Below are positions 24,960 to 33,944 of a stretch of 37,229 nt of DNA, one piece after another (within the stretch, counting starts at the first letter, position 1; each line of letters starts with the position of its first letter). This DNA is from Amylibacter sp. GTDB taxonomy: Bacteria > Pseudomonadota > Alphaproteobacteria > Rhodobacterales > Rhodobacteraceae. Made by a program: the position numbers and the translations under genes. The stretch is taken from positions 5,766 through 42,994 of the forward strand of contig JAESRV010000097.1 of NCBI GenBank assembly GCA_016764475.1. Reading direction: 5' to 3'. Below the pieces are notes generated by a model that ran no database searches, had not been told where the DNA came from, and worked only from the letters and a program-made list of their open reading frames with translations.

Positions 24960-24986
24960 TTGCTGCATAATTTATTTATGCGGCAA
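24960..24986. repeat. Dyad symmetry between the divergent peptidoglycan genes
   Basis: TTGCTGCATAA and TTATGCGGCAA form 11-base arms with one mismatch around a five-base spacer, in the 329-base gap between the L,D-transpeptidase and DUF882 genes. The rest of the gap holds the transpeptidase promoter and no further gene. The dyad could be an operator controlling one or both genes. Confidence 0.5.
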
Positions 24987-25103
24987 ACTTAACACTTGGA
25001 AAACGAATCGCTTTGTGGCATAACATTTGAACCTGATGACGAGGGAATAGTCAGGAAAAGCCCCCTGAATGGGCTACTAACAACAAGATGGACAGGCAAT
25101 TTT

Positions 25104-25676
25104 ATGACTAAACCAGCTGAAACTGCGCTTTCGCGCCGCAAACTTCTTGGTGTTTTTGCAGGAATTTCCATGATATCCGCTGCACCGGTTTTTGCAGGCA
25201 CTACTGGCTACTTAAAGGGTGCTGGAAACATTCGCAGGGTTACATTGCGGTCTGGTCGCACTGGTGAAAATATTGACACAATCTACTGGATTGAAGGCCA
25301 ATATATTAAACCTGCTTTAGAAGAAATTAACTATTTCATGCGTGACTGGCGCGAAGATGCGGTTACCAATATTGATCGCCGCCAAGTCGACATCATTGCA
25401 GCATCCCATCATCTGCTGGATACCAACGAGCCCTATCAAATGTTGTCTGGTTACCGCACAGCGCGTACAAACGCGATGTTGCGCCGCCGCAGCCGCCGTG
25501 TAGCTAAAAGCAGCTACCATATTAAAGGCATGGCAACGGATTTACGTCTAAGTTCCCGCTCAGTTAGTCAAATGGTCCGTGCCGCTGTTGCCTGTAATGG
25601 CGGCGGTGTTGGACGTTATTCACGATCAAACTTTGTGCACATGGATTGTGGGCCATTACGGACTTGGGGCCGCTAA
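25104..25676 (+). CDS. Tat-exported DUF882 (peptidase M15 family, MepK/YcbK-like) protein
   Basis: The start at 25104 (MTKPAETALS) places a twin-arginine signal SRRKLLGVFAG at residues 11-21 with cleavage after PVFA; an upstream ATG at 24996 would bury the signal. The 190-residue protein has the M15 zinc ligands: SYHIKGMATDLRL (His and Asp) and NFVHMDCG (HxD), and the preceding LSGYRTARTNAML. The E. coli relative MepK cleaves 3-3 cross-links in murein, the bonds made by the type of transpeptidase encoded divergently here. Signal for Tat export suggests metal loading in the cytoplasm. A terminator follows at 25703. Confidence 0.88.
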   Translation: MTKPAETALSRRKLLGVFAGISMISAAPVFAGTTGYLKGAGNIRRVTLRSGRTGENIDTIYWIEGQYIKPALEEINYFMRDWREDAVTNIDRRQVDIIAASHHLLDTNEPYQMLSGYRTARTNAMLRRRSRRVAKSSYHIKGMATDLRLSSRSVSQMVRAAVACNGGGVGRYSRSNFVHMDCGPLRTWGR

Positions 25677-25702
25677 GACCTAAAACCACATGCAAATTAA
25701 TC

Positions 25703-25733
25703 AACCCGCCTCTTTCAAGGCGGGTTTTGTTTT
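25703..25733 (+). terminator. Intrinsic terminator after DUF882 gene
   Basis: AACCCGCC, an eight-base loop and GGCGGGTT followed by TTGTTTT. It overlaps the stop codon of the convergent proA and may act in both directions, although the minus-strand T-run is poor. Confidence 0.85.
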
Positions 25734-26985
25734 AGGCGCGTACTGTGCCGTCACCCACAACGATATACTTAAAGCTGGTCAGCTGTTCTGCACCAACAGG
25801 CCCGCGTGCATGCATTTTACCCGTAGCAATGCCAATCTCGGCCCCCATACCAAACTCACCCCCATCGGCAAATTGGGTAGAGGCATTGCGCATCAGGATC
25901 GCACTATCGACGCGTTGAAAAAAACGGTCTGCAACCGCGTCATCTTCGGCCATAATACAATCAGTATGGTTTGAACCGAACTCATCAATATGTGCAATCG
26001 CGCCATCCACACCATCCACCAATTTGGCGGCAATGATCATATCCAGATATTCTTGCCCCCAGTCACTAGAAGAAGCCACGGTAGTGCCTTGAATTTCAGA
26101 TATTATCTTACCGGCACGCACATCCACACCCGCATCCATAAGGTCTTGAATAAAAGGCGCACCATGGGTTTCATAGAATTTACGATCAATCAGCAGACAT
26201 TCCGCTGACCCGCAAATCCCCGTGCGCCTTGTCTTCGCGTTCATAACCACCGCGCGGGTTTTTTCCATATCGGCACTGGCATCAACATATATATGGCAAA
26301 TGCCTTCAAGATGGGCAAACACAGGCACGCGGGCATCCGATTGCACGCGCCCCACCAGCCCTTTGCCGCCACGCGGCACGATCACATCTATGTAATCAGT
26401 CATCGTCAGCATTTCCCCCACGGCTGCACGGTCGCGCGTTGGGACAAGCTGTATTGCAGTTTCCGGCAGGCCAGCAACCCGCAAGCCATCCACAAGGCAT
26501 TGATGAATAACGCTTGAGGAATGGAAACTTTCCGAGCCACCACGCAAAATCACCGCATTACCTGCTTTCAAGCACAAGGCCCCCGCGTCCGCCGTTACAT
26601 TCGGGCGGCTTTCATAGATCACGCCAATCACGCCCAAAGGTGTGCGCACCCGTTTAATGTGCAAGCCAGAAGGCTGATCCCATTCAGCCAAAACCGCGCC
26701 AATAGGGTCGGCTTGACCAGCCACCGCGCGTAAGCCGTCAACAATGCCCTGAATACGGGCCTGATCTAGCATCAAGCGATCCATCATAGCGTCTGTCAGG
26801 CCTTTTTCGCGGCCAAAATCCATATCCTTGGCGTTTGCTGCAATGATTTCATCGCGCCGCGCCCAAACTGCGTCAGCCGCCGCGATCAAGGCTTGTTCCT
26901 TGGCTTCAGCCTTTGCAAACGCCAGTTCTTTACTGGCGGCTTTGGCCTTTTGGCCCATCTCATTCATTACCGCTTTAACATCCAT
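25732..26985 (-). CDS. proA: Gamma-glutamyl phosphate reductase (glutamate-5-semialdehyde dehydrogenase)
   Basis: The 417-residue protein has the aldehyde dehydrogenase-like fold with [29 protein letters not shown], the [10 protein letters not shown] stretch, and the catalytic Cys in [15 protein letters not shown]. It reduces gamma-glutamyl phosphate to the semialdehyde with NADPH in proline synthesis. The start ATG at 26985 overlaps the proB stop by one base (TGATG); a GTG one codon earlier is a less likely alternative. Together with proB it is the downstream half of an obgE-proB-proA operon. Confidence 0.95.
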   Translation of the reverse strand: MDVKAVMNEMGQKAKAASKELAFAKAEAKEQALIAAADAVWARRDEIIAANAKDMDFGREKGLTDAMMDRLMLDQARIQGIVDGLRAVAGQADPIGAVLAEWDQPSGLHIKRVRTPLGVIGVIYESRPNVTADAGALCLKAGNAVILRGGSESFHSSSVIHQCLVDGLRVAGLPETAIQLVPTRDRAAVGEMLTMTDYIDVIVPRGGKGLVGRVQSDARVPVFAHLEGICHIYVDASADMEKTRAVVMNAKTRRTGICGSAECLLIDRKFYETHGAPFIQDLMDAGVDVRAGKIISEIQGTTVASSSDWGQEYLDMIIAAKLVDGVDGAIAHIDEFGSNHTDCIMAEDDAVADRFFQRVDSAILMRNASTQFADGGEFGMGAEIGIATGKMHARGPVGAEQLTSFKYIVVGDGTVRA

Positions 26986-28091
26986 CACATCACCATATTA
27001 TCCCGGTGTACCAAGCTGGCACGCCCTGGATAGCCTAAAATTTCTTTGACTTCAGAGGTTTGATGCCCTGCAATCGCATTCACCTCAACCTGATCATAAT
27101 TCATCAAGCCTTTGGCCAGCTCATTGCCACCGTCATCACAAATCGACACCATGTCCCCGCGCATAAAGTTGCCTACACCGCGCACAACGCCCACCGGCAA
27201 TAGTGATTTGCCTTGTGTCAGCGCACGCGCAGCACCTGCATCCACAATCAATATTCCCATAGGTTTCAACGCCGCAATCCATTGTTTACGCGCCTTTTTA
27301 GGGTCACCAATGGCCCGGAACCAGCTGCACTTTGCGCCCTTTTCCAAAGCCGTCAAAGGCTGATCCATATCACCCAGCATAATTGCCATAGCACAGCCAG
27401 ATTGCATTGCGGTTTTCGCGGCCATCACCTTGGTCTTCATCCCGCCCTTGGCGTTCAGTGTGCCCGCATCCCCCGCCATCGCTTCCAGTTCCGGCGTGAT
27501 TTTTTCGATCAGTGCAATATGTTCGGCATCTTTGTCGATTTTCGGATTGCCAGTATAAATCCCGTCCACATCGGACAATAAAACCAACACATCGGCCCCC
27601 GCCATTGAGGCCACTTGTGCGGCCAATCGATCATTATCGCCAAAGCGGATTTCGTCTGTGGCGACCGTATCATTTTCATTCACAATCGGCACCACACCGT
27701 AGCCCAGCAAAGTGGTAAAAGTTGCCCGAGAATTCAGATACCGCCGCCGATCAGTGCTGTCTTCCAACGTCAGTAATACTTGCGCAGTTGTAATGCCAAA
27801 AGGTGCCAGAACCTGTTCATAGGCACGTGCCAACTGGATTTGCCCAACGGCGGCTGCCGCCTGACTTTGTTCCAGCGTTAACAACCCATCTGGCAAGCCA
27901 AGCACCCTGCGCCCCAAGGCGATAGAGCCAGACGACACCAGTAAAACATCCCTGCCCGCCTGTTTTTGCGCGGCCACATCACGTGCTAATCCTTGCAGCC
28001 ATTCCAGACGCAATTCACCGCTTTTTGCATCGACCAATAGGGCCGATCCGATTTTAACGACAATACGTTTGGCTGTGGCTAAGGCCGCCAT
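26985..28091 (-). CDS. proB: Glutamate 5-kinase
   Basis: The 368-residue protein has the amino-acid kinase domain ([84 protein letters not shown]) and a C-terminal PUA domain (about residues 280-360). It phosphorylates glutamate at the gamma carboxyl, the feedback-controlled first step of proline synthesis. The start lies 13 bases inside the end of obgE, in another frame, so the two genes are coupled, and its stop is coupled to proA. Confidence 0.95.
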   Translation of the reverse strand: MAALATAKRIVVKIGSALLVDAKSGELRLEWLQGLARDVAAQKQAGRDVLLVSSGSIALGRRVLGLPDGLLTLEQSQAAAAVGQIQLARAYEQVLAPFGITTAQVLLTLEDSTDRRRYLNSRATFTTLLGYGVVPIVNENDTVATDEIRFGDNDRLAAQVASMAGADVLVLLSDVDGIYTGNPKIDKDAEHIALIEKITPELEAMAGDAGTLNAKGGMKTKVMAAKTAMQSGCAMAIMLGDMDQPLTALEKGAKCSWFRAIGDPKKARKQWIAALKPMGILIVDAGAARALTQGKSLLPVGVVRGVGNFMRGDMVSICDDGGNELAKGLMNYDQVEVNAIAGHQTSEVKEILGYPGRASLVHRDNMVM

Positions 28092-29116
28092 CCGATATCC
28101 TCTTCCTCAGGCGCGTCTTCCGCCTTATTGCGCGTATCAATTGTGGCGCGAATTGCACGCAGAACATCTGTCAGACCCTGTTGCGAAACGCCTGAAATTT
28201 GGAACACTTTGCCGCCTGCGGCTTTTTCCAACTCATTATGCAGCTGCGCTTGCTCTGTATCATCGATCGCATCGCATTTATTCAATGCCGTCACCCTGGG
28301 GCGGCCAGCCAAATCGCCACCATACATTTCCAACTCATTGATAATCGTATGATAATCTTCTAGGGCCGTTTCTGAAGTGCCGTCCACCAGATGCAGCAAA
28401 ACCGCGCAGCGCTCCACGTGGCTTAAGAACCGATCTCCAATACCTTTGCCTTCATGCGCCCCCGCAATCAGGCCCGGAATATCGGCCATAACGAACTCTG
28501 TGCCGTCCACGCCCACGACCCCAAGGTTGGGGACAAGCGTGGTGAACGGATAGTCGGCAATCTTGGGCCGCGCGTTCGATGTGGCTGCAAGAAACGTGGA
28601 TTTTCCCGCATTCGGCAAGCCCAACAGGCCCGCGTCGGCGATCAGTTTCAGGCGCAACCAAACCACGCGTTCCACCTCTGGCTGGCCGGGGTTGGCACGG
28701 CGCGGTGCCTGATTGCGTGACGATTTGAAATGCAGATTGCCGAAACCGCCATTGCCACCTTCTGCCAGCAAAGCCCGTTGGCCCACTTGCGTCAGATCAG
28801 CAATAATAGTTTCCTGATCCTCTTCCAGAACTTCAGTGCCCACAGGCACTTTCAGAATAATATCTTCACCGGTCTTGCCCGACCGTTGATTGCCCATACC
28901 GGGGCGCCCGTTCTGGGCAAAGAAATGCTGTTGATAGCGAAAGTCGATCAGCGTGTTCAAACCCTCAACGGTTTCAACCCAGACATCACCACCACCGCCG
29001 CCATTGCCGCCGTCAGGGCCGCCATATTCAACATGGGCTTCGCGACGAAACGAAACACAACCGTTGCCGCCTGCACCAGAACGTACTTGGACTTTTGCCA
29101 GATCAAGGAATTTCAT
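28079..29116 (-). CDS. obgE: GTPase Obg/CgtA
   Basis: The start at 29116 ([14 protein letters not shown]) fits the family; the frame before it is not conserved. The 345-residue protein has the Gly-rich Obg domain (about residues 1-158, with [13 protein letters not shown] and [11 protein letters not shown]), then a GTPase domain with G1 GLPNAGKST, the switch region [12 protein letters not shown]3 DIPGLI, G4 NKCD and a SAxx-like G5 ISGV. It associates with the 50S subunit and links ribosome assembly to growth and stress. The C-terminal OCT extension of some species is absent. It follows rpmA after a terminator. Confidence 0.95.
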   Translation of the reverse strand: MKFLDLAKVQVRSGAGGNGCVSFRREAHVEYGGPDGGNGGGGGDVWVETVEGLNTLIDFRYQQHFFAQNGRPGMGNQRSGKTGEDIILKVPVGTEVLEEDQETIIADLTQVGQRALLAEGGNGGFGNLHFKSSRNQAPRRANPGQPEVERVVWLRLKLIADAGLLGLPNAGKSTFLAATSNARPKIADYPFTTLVPNLGVVGVDGTEFVMADIPGLIAGAHEGKGIGDRFLSHVERCAVLLHLVDGTSETALEDYHTIINELEMYGGDLAGRPRVTALNKCDAIDDTEQAQLHNELEKAAGGKVFQISGVSQQGLTDVLRAIRATIDTRNKAEDAPEEEDIGWRP

Positions 29117-29181
29117 TTTATATCCGCCACTTGTTTTTTGTTCGATACCGAATGCCTGCAATATTCACAAGCATTTCAGCC

Positions 29182-29217
29182 AAAAGAAAAAGGGCCAGCG
29201 TTTCAGCCGACCCTTTC
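29182..29217 (-). terminator. Intrinsic terminator between rpmA and obgE
   Basis: On the minus strand AAGGGTCGGC, loop TGAAAC and GCTGGCCCTT pair over ten bases (two wobbles), then TTTCTTTT. It would separate the ribosomal genes from obgE-proB-proA, at least in part. Confidence 0.8.
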
Positions 29218-29244
29218 GAAAATTCACATTTCGCTTAAATCAGC

Positions 29245-29514
29245 TTATTCCGCAGCCTCGGCCAGCGGTAAAACAGATACGAATGTACGGCCTTTGAAAC
29301 CCTTGTGGAATTTCACATTGCCTTCAATCAGCGAAAATAATGTGTGGTCTTTACCTTGACCCACATTTTCACCCGGCCACCATTTATTGCCGCGTTGACG
29401 CGCAATGATGTTGCCCGGAATAACCAGTTCGCCACCGTATTTTTTAACGCCTAAACGACGTCCAGCTGAGTCGCGACCGTTGCGGGTTGAACCGCCTGCT
29501 TTTTTATGTGCCAT
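29245..29514 (-). CDS. rpmA: 50S ribosomal protein L27
   Basis: The 89-residue protein starts [20 protein letters not shown], the classic N-terminus of L27, followed by [22 protein letters not shown] and [12 protein letters not shown]. The N-terminus reaches the peptidyl transferase centre. There is no N-terminal propeptide of the kind cleaved in Firmicutes. It lies 11 bases after rplU. Confidence 0.97.
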   Translation of the reverse strand: MAHKKAGGSTRNGRDSAGRRLGVKKYGGELVIPGNIIARQRGNKWWPGENVGQGKDHTLFSLIEGNVKFHKGFKGRTFVSVLPLAEAAE

Positions 29515-29525
29515 ATCGCTTGTCC

Positions 29526-30038
29526 TTACTTGTCTTCAGCTTTAGCGGGCGCTTTTTTCTTAGGCGCTGCTTTTTTAGCTGCTGGTTTCGCGTCTGCTTT
29601 GGCTTCCACTTTAGGGGCTGCCTTTTTTACCGCTTTTTTCTTTGCTGCTGGCTTCTTAGCAGGTTCTTCACTTGGCACAAAGCCTTTACCGTTCAAGGCA
29701 GCTGCTACACCGGACTTGTCACCACCTTTGGCAAGAATGTCTGTCACGCGCAAAACGGTGATTTGTTGACGATGACCTTTTTTGCGTTGTGAAGAGTGCT
29801 TACGGCGACGTTTCACATAGTGAATAAGCTTGGGGCCTTTGCCCTGCTCAAGTATCTCAGCTTGTACAGCCGCACCCGCAACAGCAGGCGCACCGATCAC
29901 CGGCTTATCGCCGCCAACCATCAGAACTTCGTTGAATTGAACCGTGTCACCAGTGTTGCCAGTAACTTTTTCAATGCGAAGAATGTCTCCGCTGGCAACT
30001 TTATACTGCTTGCCCCCAGTTTTAATAACCGCAAACAT
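29526..30038 (-). CDS. rplU: 50S ribosomal protein L21 with Lys/Ala-rich C-terminal extension
   Basis: The first ~100 residues are a standard L21: [24 protein letters not shown] and [22 protein letters not shown]. The usual protein is about 103 residues, but this one has 170, the extra part being a short linker domain-like stretch ([26 protein letters not shown]) and a Lys/Ala/Pro-rich tail. Extended L21 proteins are common in alphaproteobacteria. The gene has a leader with a small hairpin and a promoter at 30188-30216, and is followed closely by rpmA. Confidence 0.95.
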   Translation of the reverse strand: MFAVIKTGGKQYKVASGDILRIEKVTGNTGDTVQFNEVLMVGGDKPVIGAPAVAGAAVQAEILEQGKGPKLIHYVKRRRKHSSQRKKGHRQQITVLRVTDILAKGGDKSGVAAALNGKGFVPSEEPAKKPAAKKKAVKKAAPKVEAKADAKPAAKKAAPKKKAPAKAEDK

Positions 30039-30129
30039 ATGCGTTTCCTTTAGTATCCGCGTTCTGTGGCCTTAGGAAATTCATGTTGAATTTCATATGT
30101 TTAGCGGTGTATCCGCGCCTCGAACAGCG

Positions 30130-30145
30130 TGCACCCGTTGGTGCA
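30130..30145 (-). promoter_or_regulatory. Leader hairpin of rplU-rpmA mRNA
   Basis: TGCACC and GGTGCA pair perfectly around a four-base loop in the untranslated leader, about 90 bases before the rplU ATG. It could take part in feedback control by a ribosomal protein, but that is only suggested by position. Confidence 0.35.
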
Positions 30146-30187
30146 AGATGAATATTTACCTGCCGACAAGAGTCGCCCAGATGGCGG

Positions 30188-30216
30188 CTTATCGTCAAAT
30201 ACCCCTTTAAAGTCAA
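30188..30216 (-). promoter_or_regulatory. Promoter of rplU-rpmA
   Basis: On the minus strand TTGACT and GATAAG are separated by 17 bases, giving a leader of about 140 bases before rplU. Confidence 0.55.
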
Positions 30217-30304
30217 GCGGTTTGCGGGGGGTTGCGCCTTATTTTCGTATTGGCACATACAACGCTACATGTCAGATTACACATGATAATTCAAAGGATA
30301 AAAA

Positions 30305-30775
30305 ATGCCGGAAAACTTAACACTTGAAACTTACACCGCTCTTGTGGGCCAGATCATCGGCCGTTCCAGTTGGATCAACGTTGACCAGAAAATGATCGAC
30401 GGATTTTGCGACGTAACTGGCGATTACCAGTTCATTCATTCTGATCCGAAACGCGCCAAAGAAGACACGCCTTTTGGCGGCTCTATCGCGCATGGGTTTC
30501 TAACGCTGTCACTGATCACCCAGATGTATAAAGACCATGTACCACGTCTGAAGGGCCATGAATTGATCATCAATTACGGGCTGGAACGCATCCGTTTCCT
30601 GAACCCCGTCCCCAGTGGCAGCGATATTCGCGGTCAATTCACCCTGAAAAACCTGACAAAACGCCGTGAAGGCCAGTATCTGGCTGAAAACGAGGTGCAG
30701 GTTGAAATTAAAGGCCAAGATAAGCCCGCAATGATCGGCACTTGGCTGACGTTATTGGTAGCGGGGGATTTGTAA
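30305..30775 (+). CDS. MaoC-like (R)-hydratase family protein
   Basis: The 156-residue protein is a single hot-dog domain with the hydratase motif FCDVTGDYQFIHSDPKRA, where Asp and His form the catalytic pair, followed by FGGSIAHGFLTLSLI and a terminal NEVQVEIKGQDKPAMIGTW. It should hydrate an enoyl-CoA to an (R)-3-hydroxyacyl-CoA, as in PhaJ or NodN-type proteins. Its physiological role cannot be read from the neighbours, ribosomal genes on one side and tRNA-Asp on the other. It has an AAAGGAT ribosome site. Confidence 0.87.
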   Translation: MPENLTLETYTALVGQIIGRSSWINVDQKMIDGFCDVTGDYQFIHSDPKRAKEDTPFGGSIAHGFLTLSLITQMYKDHVPRLKGHELIINYGLERIRFLNPVPSGSDIRGQFTLKNLTKRREGQYLAENEVQVEIKGQDKPAMIGTWLTLLVAGDL

Positions 30776-30785
30776 AAGGGGAAAG

Positions 30786-30862
30786 TGGCGCGGTTGACGG
30801 GGCTCGAACCCGCGACCTCCGGCGTGACAGGCCGGCACTCTAACCAGCTGAGCTACAACCGC
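30786..30862 (-). tRNA. tRNA-Asp (GTC anticodon)
   Basis: On the minus strand the acceptor stem is GCGGTTG with CAACCGC, the anticodon arm CCGGC-CTGTCAC-GCCGG carries GTC, and the T arm is GCGGG-TTCGAGC-CCCGT. A G discriminator and an encoded CCA (30786-30788) follow. All arms pair well. Confidence 0.95.
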
Positions 30863-30868
30863 GCATTT

Positions 30869-30900
30869 CCTTACACCAAACGAAGCTGCTTGGTGTGAGG
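30869..30900 (-). promoter_or_regulatory. Hairpin in the 5' leader of tRNA-Asp
   Basis: CCTCACACCAA and TTGGTGTAAGG pair over 11 bases (one wobble) around a ten-base loop immediately 5' of the tRNA. It lies between the proposed promoter and the mature 5' end, so RNase P or another nuclease would remove it. Confidence 0.5.
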
Positions 30901-30903
30901 TGG

Positions 30904-30932
30904 CTTTTAGGGTCTAACATTGGGTGCGTCAA
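30904..30932 (-). promoter_or_regulatory. Promoter of tRNA-Asp
   Basis: On the minus strand TTGACG and TAAAAG are separated by 17 bases, about 42 bases before the mature 5' end of the tRNA. Confidence 0.5.
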
Positions 30933-31053
30933 GCGGGTTCGCACGACAATAACCACTTTTTCTGAAATTACTGTTTCGCGGTTTTAACTTGTAAAACCCA
31001 CGGTCTGAAAAACAATATAGACAGTGGTTGAAATGCCTGATTAGGGTGCATTC

Positions 31054-31941
31054 ATGTCAAAGCTATATGCATCTCTTTTAATCCTGCTTGGTGGCACGTG
31101 TATGAGCTTTGTCGGCCTGTTGTTGCGTCTGATCGACACTGCCGACGGCTTTCAGATACTGGCCTACCGATCGATTGCCATCTCGCTTATGGTCGTTTTG
31201 GTTGCCTGCCTTAAACGCAGAATAAGCCCAGGCATGTTTTTGCGCGGTCTTGATGCAAATGACCTGAAAATGGGGGCTGCCCTTGCTATCGCGTTTTCGT
31301 TCTATATCTTTGCAATGCTTTATAGCTCTGTCGCCTCGACCTTGTTGATCCTGACCACAGTGCCATTTTTCACAGCTATTCTAGCCTGGTTTTTTCTGGG
31401 TGAGGTACCTGCCCGCCTGACATGGGTCTGCATGATCGCCGCAGTTTTAGGGGTGGGGTTAATGGTAAGTGACGGGGTGCAACTGGGCCGTAGTCTTGGC
31501 AATATATTCGCGCTTATATCTGGGTTTTTCTTTGCCATTATGCTGGTTCTGGCGCGCAATTCCAAACAACCTGATCCGTTGGGCGGCACCTTCCTTGCAG
31601 GGGTTATATCGGTTATTATCGGACTTGGGCTTTCAACTACATTGGGCAACGGGTTGATCCTGTCAGCCCATGATTTCGCGATTATCCTGTTCATGGGGGC
31701 TTTCACCATCGGCCTTGGCATTGCCTTGGTCACATGGGGCACGGGCTTTGTGCCTGCAGCAGAGGCCAGCCTGTTATTGCTGATCGAAAGCCTGCTTGGT
31801 CCGGTCTGGGTTTGGCTGTTTTTAGGTGAAGCCATGACCGTGGCAGAAATGATAGGCGGGGCTTTGGTTTTGTTTTCAGTCGCTGTTCTGGCTCTTTCTC
31901 AAAAGAAAACCAAAATGCCCCTTGATAATTTGATCGACTAG
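31054..31941 (+). CDS. DMT-superfamily (EamA) transporter
   Basis: The 295-residue protein has ten hydrophobic segments arranged as two EamA repeats. The first covers about residues 3-135 with AYRSIAISLMVVL and ILTTVPFFTAILAWFFLGEVP. The second covers about 145-285 with LLIESLLGPVWVWLFLGEAMTVAEMIGGALVL. The FLGE motif appears at the same place in both halves, as expected from internal duplication. Such proteins export or import small metabolites in the inner membrane; the substrate is unknown. It is followed after 35 bases by upp and may be co-transcribed with it. Confidence 0.88.
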   Translation: MSKLYASLLILLGGTCMSFVGLLLRLIDTADGFQILAYRSIAISLMVVLVACLKRRISPGMFLRGLDANDLKMGAALAIAFSFYIFAMLYSSVASTLLILTTVPFFTAILAWFFLGEVPARLTWVCMIAAVLGVGLMVSDGVQLGRSLGNIFALISGFFFAIMLVLARNSKQPDPLGGTFLAGVISVIIGLGLSTTLGNGLILSAHDFAIILFMGAFTIGLGIALVTWGTGFVPAAEASLLLLIESLLGPVWVWLFLGEAMTVAEMIGGALVLFSVAVLALSQKKTKMPLDNLID

Positions 31942-31976
31942 TAAAATAATGCCTGCGAAGTAGGAAAGAATTAGAT

Positions 31977-32609
31977 ATGCCCCAACACTTAACCGTCGTG
32001 AACCATCCGTTAATCCAGCATAAACTGACCATCATGCGTGACAAAAACACCCCGTCGAATCAGTTTCGCCAGTTATTACGCGAAATCAGCCATTTGCTGG
32101 CTTATGAGGTGACGCGCAATCTGCCGATCACCATGAAAACGATCGACACACCGATGGCTACGATTGAAGCACCTAAACTGGATGGCAAGAAACTGGCACT
32201 AGTGTCAATCCTGCGCGCAGGCAACGGTTTGCTGGACGGTATGCTGGATTTGATCCCGTCAGCGCGTGTAGGTTTTGTAGGGCTTTACCGCGATGAAGCG
32301 ACCCTGAAGCCGGTAAAATACTATTTCAAAGTCCCGTCCGAGATCGACAAACGCTTTGTTATCGCAGTTGACCCGATGCTGGCCACAGGAAACTCATCCG
32401 CTGCCGCGATTGATATGTTGAAAGAGGCAGGTGCGAAGAACATCGTATTCTTATGCCTGCTCGCCGCCCCCGAAGGTGTGGCGCGCATGAAAGAAGCCCA
32501 CCCAGATGTGCCGATCATCACCGCGTCCCTGGACGAAAAACTAAATGAGGTCGGGTATATCGTACCGGGCCTAGGTGATGCGGGTGACCGGATTTTTGGC
32601 ACACAATAA
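31977..32609 (+). CDS. upp: Uracil phosphoribosyltransferase
   Basis: The 210-residue protein has the family pattern: [16 protein letters not shown] at the start, [25 protein letters not shown], the PRPP loop [19 protein letters not shown] and the C-terminal uracil-binding [16 protein letters not shown]. It salvages uracil to UMP. The uracil permease often seen next to upp is absent; the EamA gene upstream is a different family. A bidirectional terminator follows. Confidence 0.96.
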   Translation: MPQHLTVVNHPLIQHKLTIMRDKNTPSNQFRQLLREISHLLAYEVTRNLPITMKTIDTPMATIEAPKLDGKKLALVSILRAGNGLLDGMLDLIPSARVGFVGLYRDEATLKPVKYYFKVPSEIDKRFVIAVDPMLATGNSSAAAIDMLKEAGAKNIVFLCLLAAPEGVARMKEAHPDVPIITASLDEKLNEVGYIVPGLGDAGDRIFGTQ

Positions 32610-32625
32610 CAGCCAAATTAAATCA

Positions 32626-32670
32626 TAAAAAAGACACCGCATTTACCATAGCTGCGGTGTCTGTTATTTT
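32626..32670 (+). terminator. Bidirectional terminator between upp and the cytochrome b561-like gene
   Basis: AGACACCGCA and TGCGGTGTCT pair over ten bases around an 11-base loop. On the minus strand it is followed by a clean TTTTTT run; on the plus strand the T-run is broken (GTTATTTT). It can end both convergent genes. Confidence 0.85.
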
Positions 32671-32679
32671 AAAGTACCG

Positions 32680-33267
32680 TTATTTTTTCAACGACCACAT
32701 TTCACGTAAGTCCATATCTTTCAAATAATGATGCAGCACAGCGAATCCTGCATGGGCGAACAGATAGACCCAGACAAGATTGGCCAGGGTTGTGTGGATA
32801 AACATCACCACGCCAACCAAACCACCTGCATCGGGATCACCCGTATTGATAAAATAGTAAATCGTGCCAGACCCCGCCATTGCCAAGATTAACAACAACC
32901 CAAGCCCATGCACCGCAGGGGCCAAGGGGGAATGCGGATCAAAGCTGGGAATTTGGCGGGATTTCAACGTTGCATAATGCGTCTTTAGCTCGGCCCAAAT
33001 CATCGCACGACGTGCCTTTGCAACCCAAGGAAACAGTAAAGCCGGATCAGTCCCTATGTTGCGAATCATAACGATCAGCCAAAACAGCAAAATCAGTACA
33101 AAAGCCACAAGGCCTATATATTGATGATATAGCAAAATATCCTTTCCGGTCTGGGTATCCTCAAAGATCTCGATTAAAAGGCTGCCCAGCATTTGTAGGG
33201 TAACCGCAAGGGCCAACCCCATATGTATCATGCGCGTTAAACGTGCGTGTTTTATCTGTTCTGACAT
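32680..33267 (-). CDS. Cytochrome b561-like membrane protein
   Basis: The start at 33267 (MSEQIKHARLTRMIH) has AGGACA upstream and removes a poorly conserved leader. The 195-residue protein has four hydrophobic helices (about residues 15-35, 48-72, 115-138 and 150-175). Candidate haem ligands are His16 (MIHMG), the His in LYHQYIGL, the His in AVHGLGLLL, and the late His in FIHTTLANLVWVYLFAHAG. It should pass electrons across or within the inner membrane, for example from quinol to a periplasmic acceptor. The partner is unknown; the molybdenum hydroxylase genes nearby are a possible but unproven one. Confidence 0.82.
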   Translation of the reverse strand: MSEQIKHARLTRMIHMGLALAVTLQMLGSLLIEIFEDTQTGKDILLYHQYIGLVAFVLILLFWLIVMIRNIGTDPALLFPWVAKARRAMIWAELKTHYATLKSRQIPSFDPHSPLAPAVHGLGLLLILAMAGSGTIYYFINTGDPDAGGLVGVVMFIHTTLANLVWVYLFAHAGFAVLHHYLKDMDLREMWSLKK

Positions 33268-33348
33268 TGAGTGTGTCCTGTATTCCTGTGTAATGGTTGT
33301 ATGCGTAATGCACAAACGTGGATTTAAAGTTAAAAGATTACAACAACC

Positions 33349-33942
33349 TTACGGTCTGCGTGTCCTAATCTGTTCTTCTGCTTCAATCAGGGCAAAGATG
33401 CAACCTTGGGTAAAGGGTAGATGTTTCATCGCATTGAAATCCAACCCACAGACCAGCCCGCGCAAAACCATGCTGGTAATACCGTGGGTAATCACCACGG
33501 TTGGCCCCGTAAGGCTGCTTAGAAAATCCAAACAACGCGTGGTCAAACCTTCATAACCTTCGCCCTTAACAGCGTTCAGTGACGCTTCAAAGATCGTTAT
33601 ATCATCGTTAAATAAGGCAGGCCATTTCTTGGCGATCACATCATGGGGCAACCCCGTCCAGACACCTGCCCCAACCTCAGCCACTCTTGGGTCAAAACGT
33701 ATAGGAACTTCATTCCCCACCAAAGCAATTTGCGCTGTTTCACGCGCCCTACCTTGCGGGCTGCACACTACTTGTATTGTCGGGTGTGCCGCAAATATAG
33801 CCCCCAGCAACACGCCTTGATCCGCCGCTTGCGCCCGCCCCAAAGCGGTTAGGCCAGAATTCATCTGCCCTTGGCATCGGCGTTGCAGGTTCCATTCAGT
33901 CTGCCCGTGGCGCAGGATATAAATCGGCGGATAATCAGGCAT
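33349..33942 (-). CDS. Histidine phosphatase family protein (phosphoglycerate mutase-like)
   Basis: The 197-residue protein has the catalytic LRHGQTEWN near the N-terminus, the CSPQGRARET segment, the acid residue in VAEVGAGVWTG and the second His in VVITHGITS. Such enzymes transfer or remove phosphate through a phospho-histidine; substrates range from sugar phosphates to nucleotides. The order is unusual: a paralogue at 36680-37229 lies on the other side of the IorAB genes, sharing EWN, QGQMNS, SPxGR and THG motifs, which suggests duplication. The stop of iorB lies two bases before this start, so it is the last gene of a cluster. Confidence 0.88.
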   Translation of the reverse strand: MPDYPPIYILRHGQTEWNLQRRCQGQMNSGLTALGRAQAADQGVLLGAIFAAHPTIQVVCSPQGRARETAQIALVGNEVPIRFDPRVAEVGAGVWTGLPHDVIAKKWPALFNDDITIFEASLNAVKGEGYEGLTTRCLDFLSSLTGPTVVITHGITSMVLRGLVCGLDFNAMKHLPFTQGCIFALIEAEEQIRTRRP

Positions 33943-33944
33943 GT

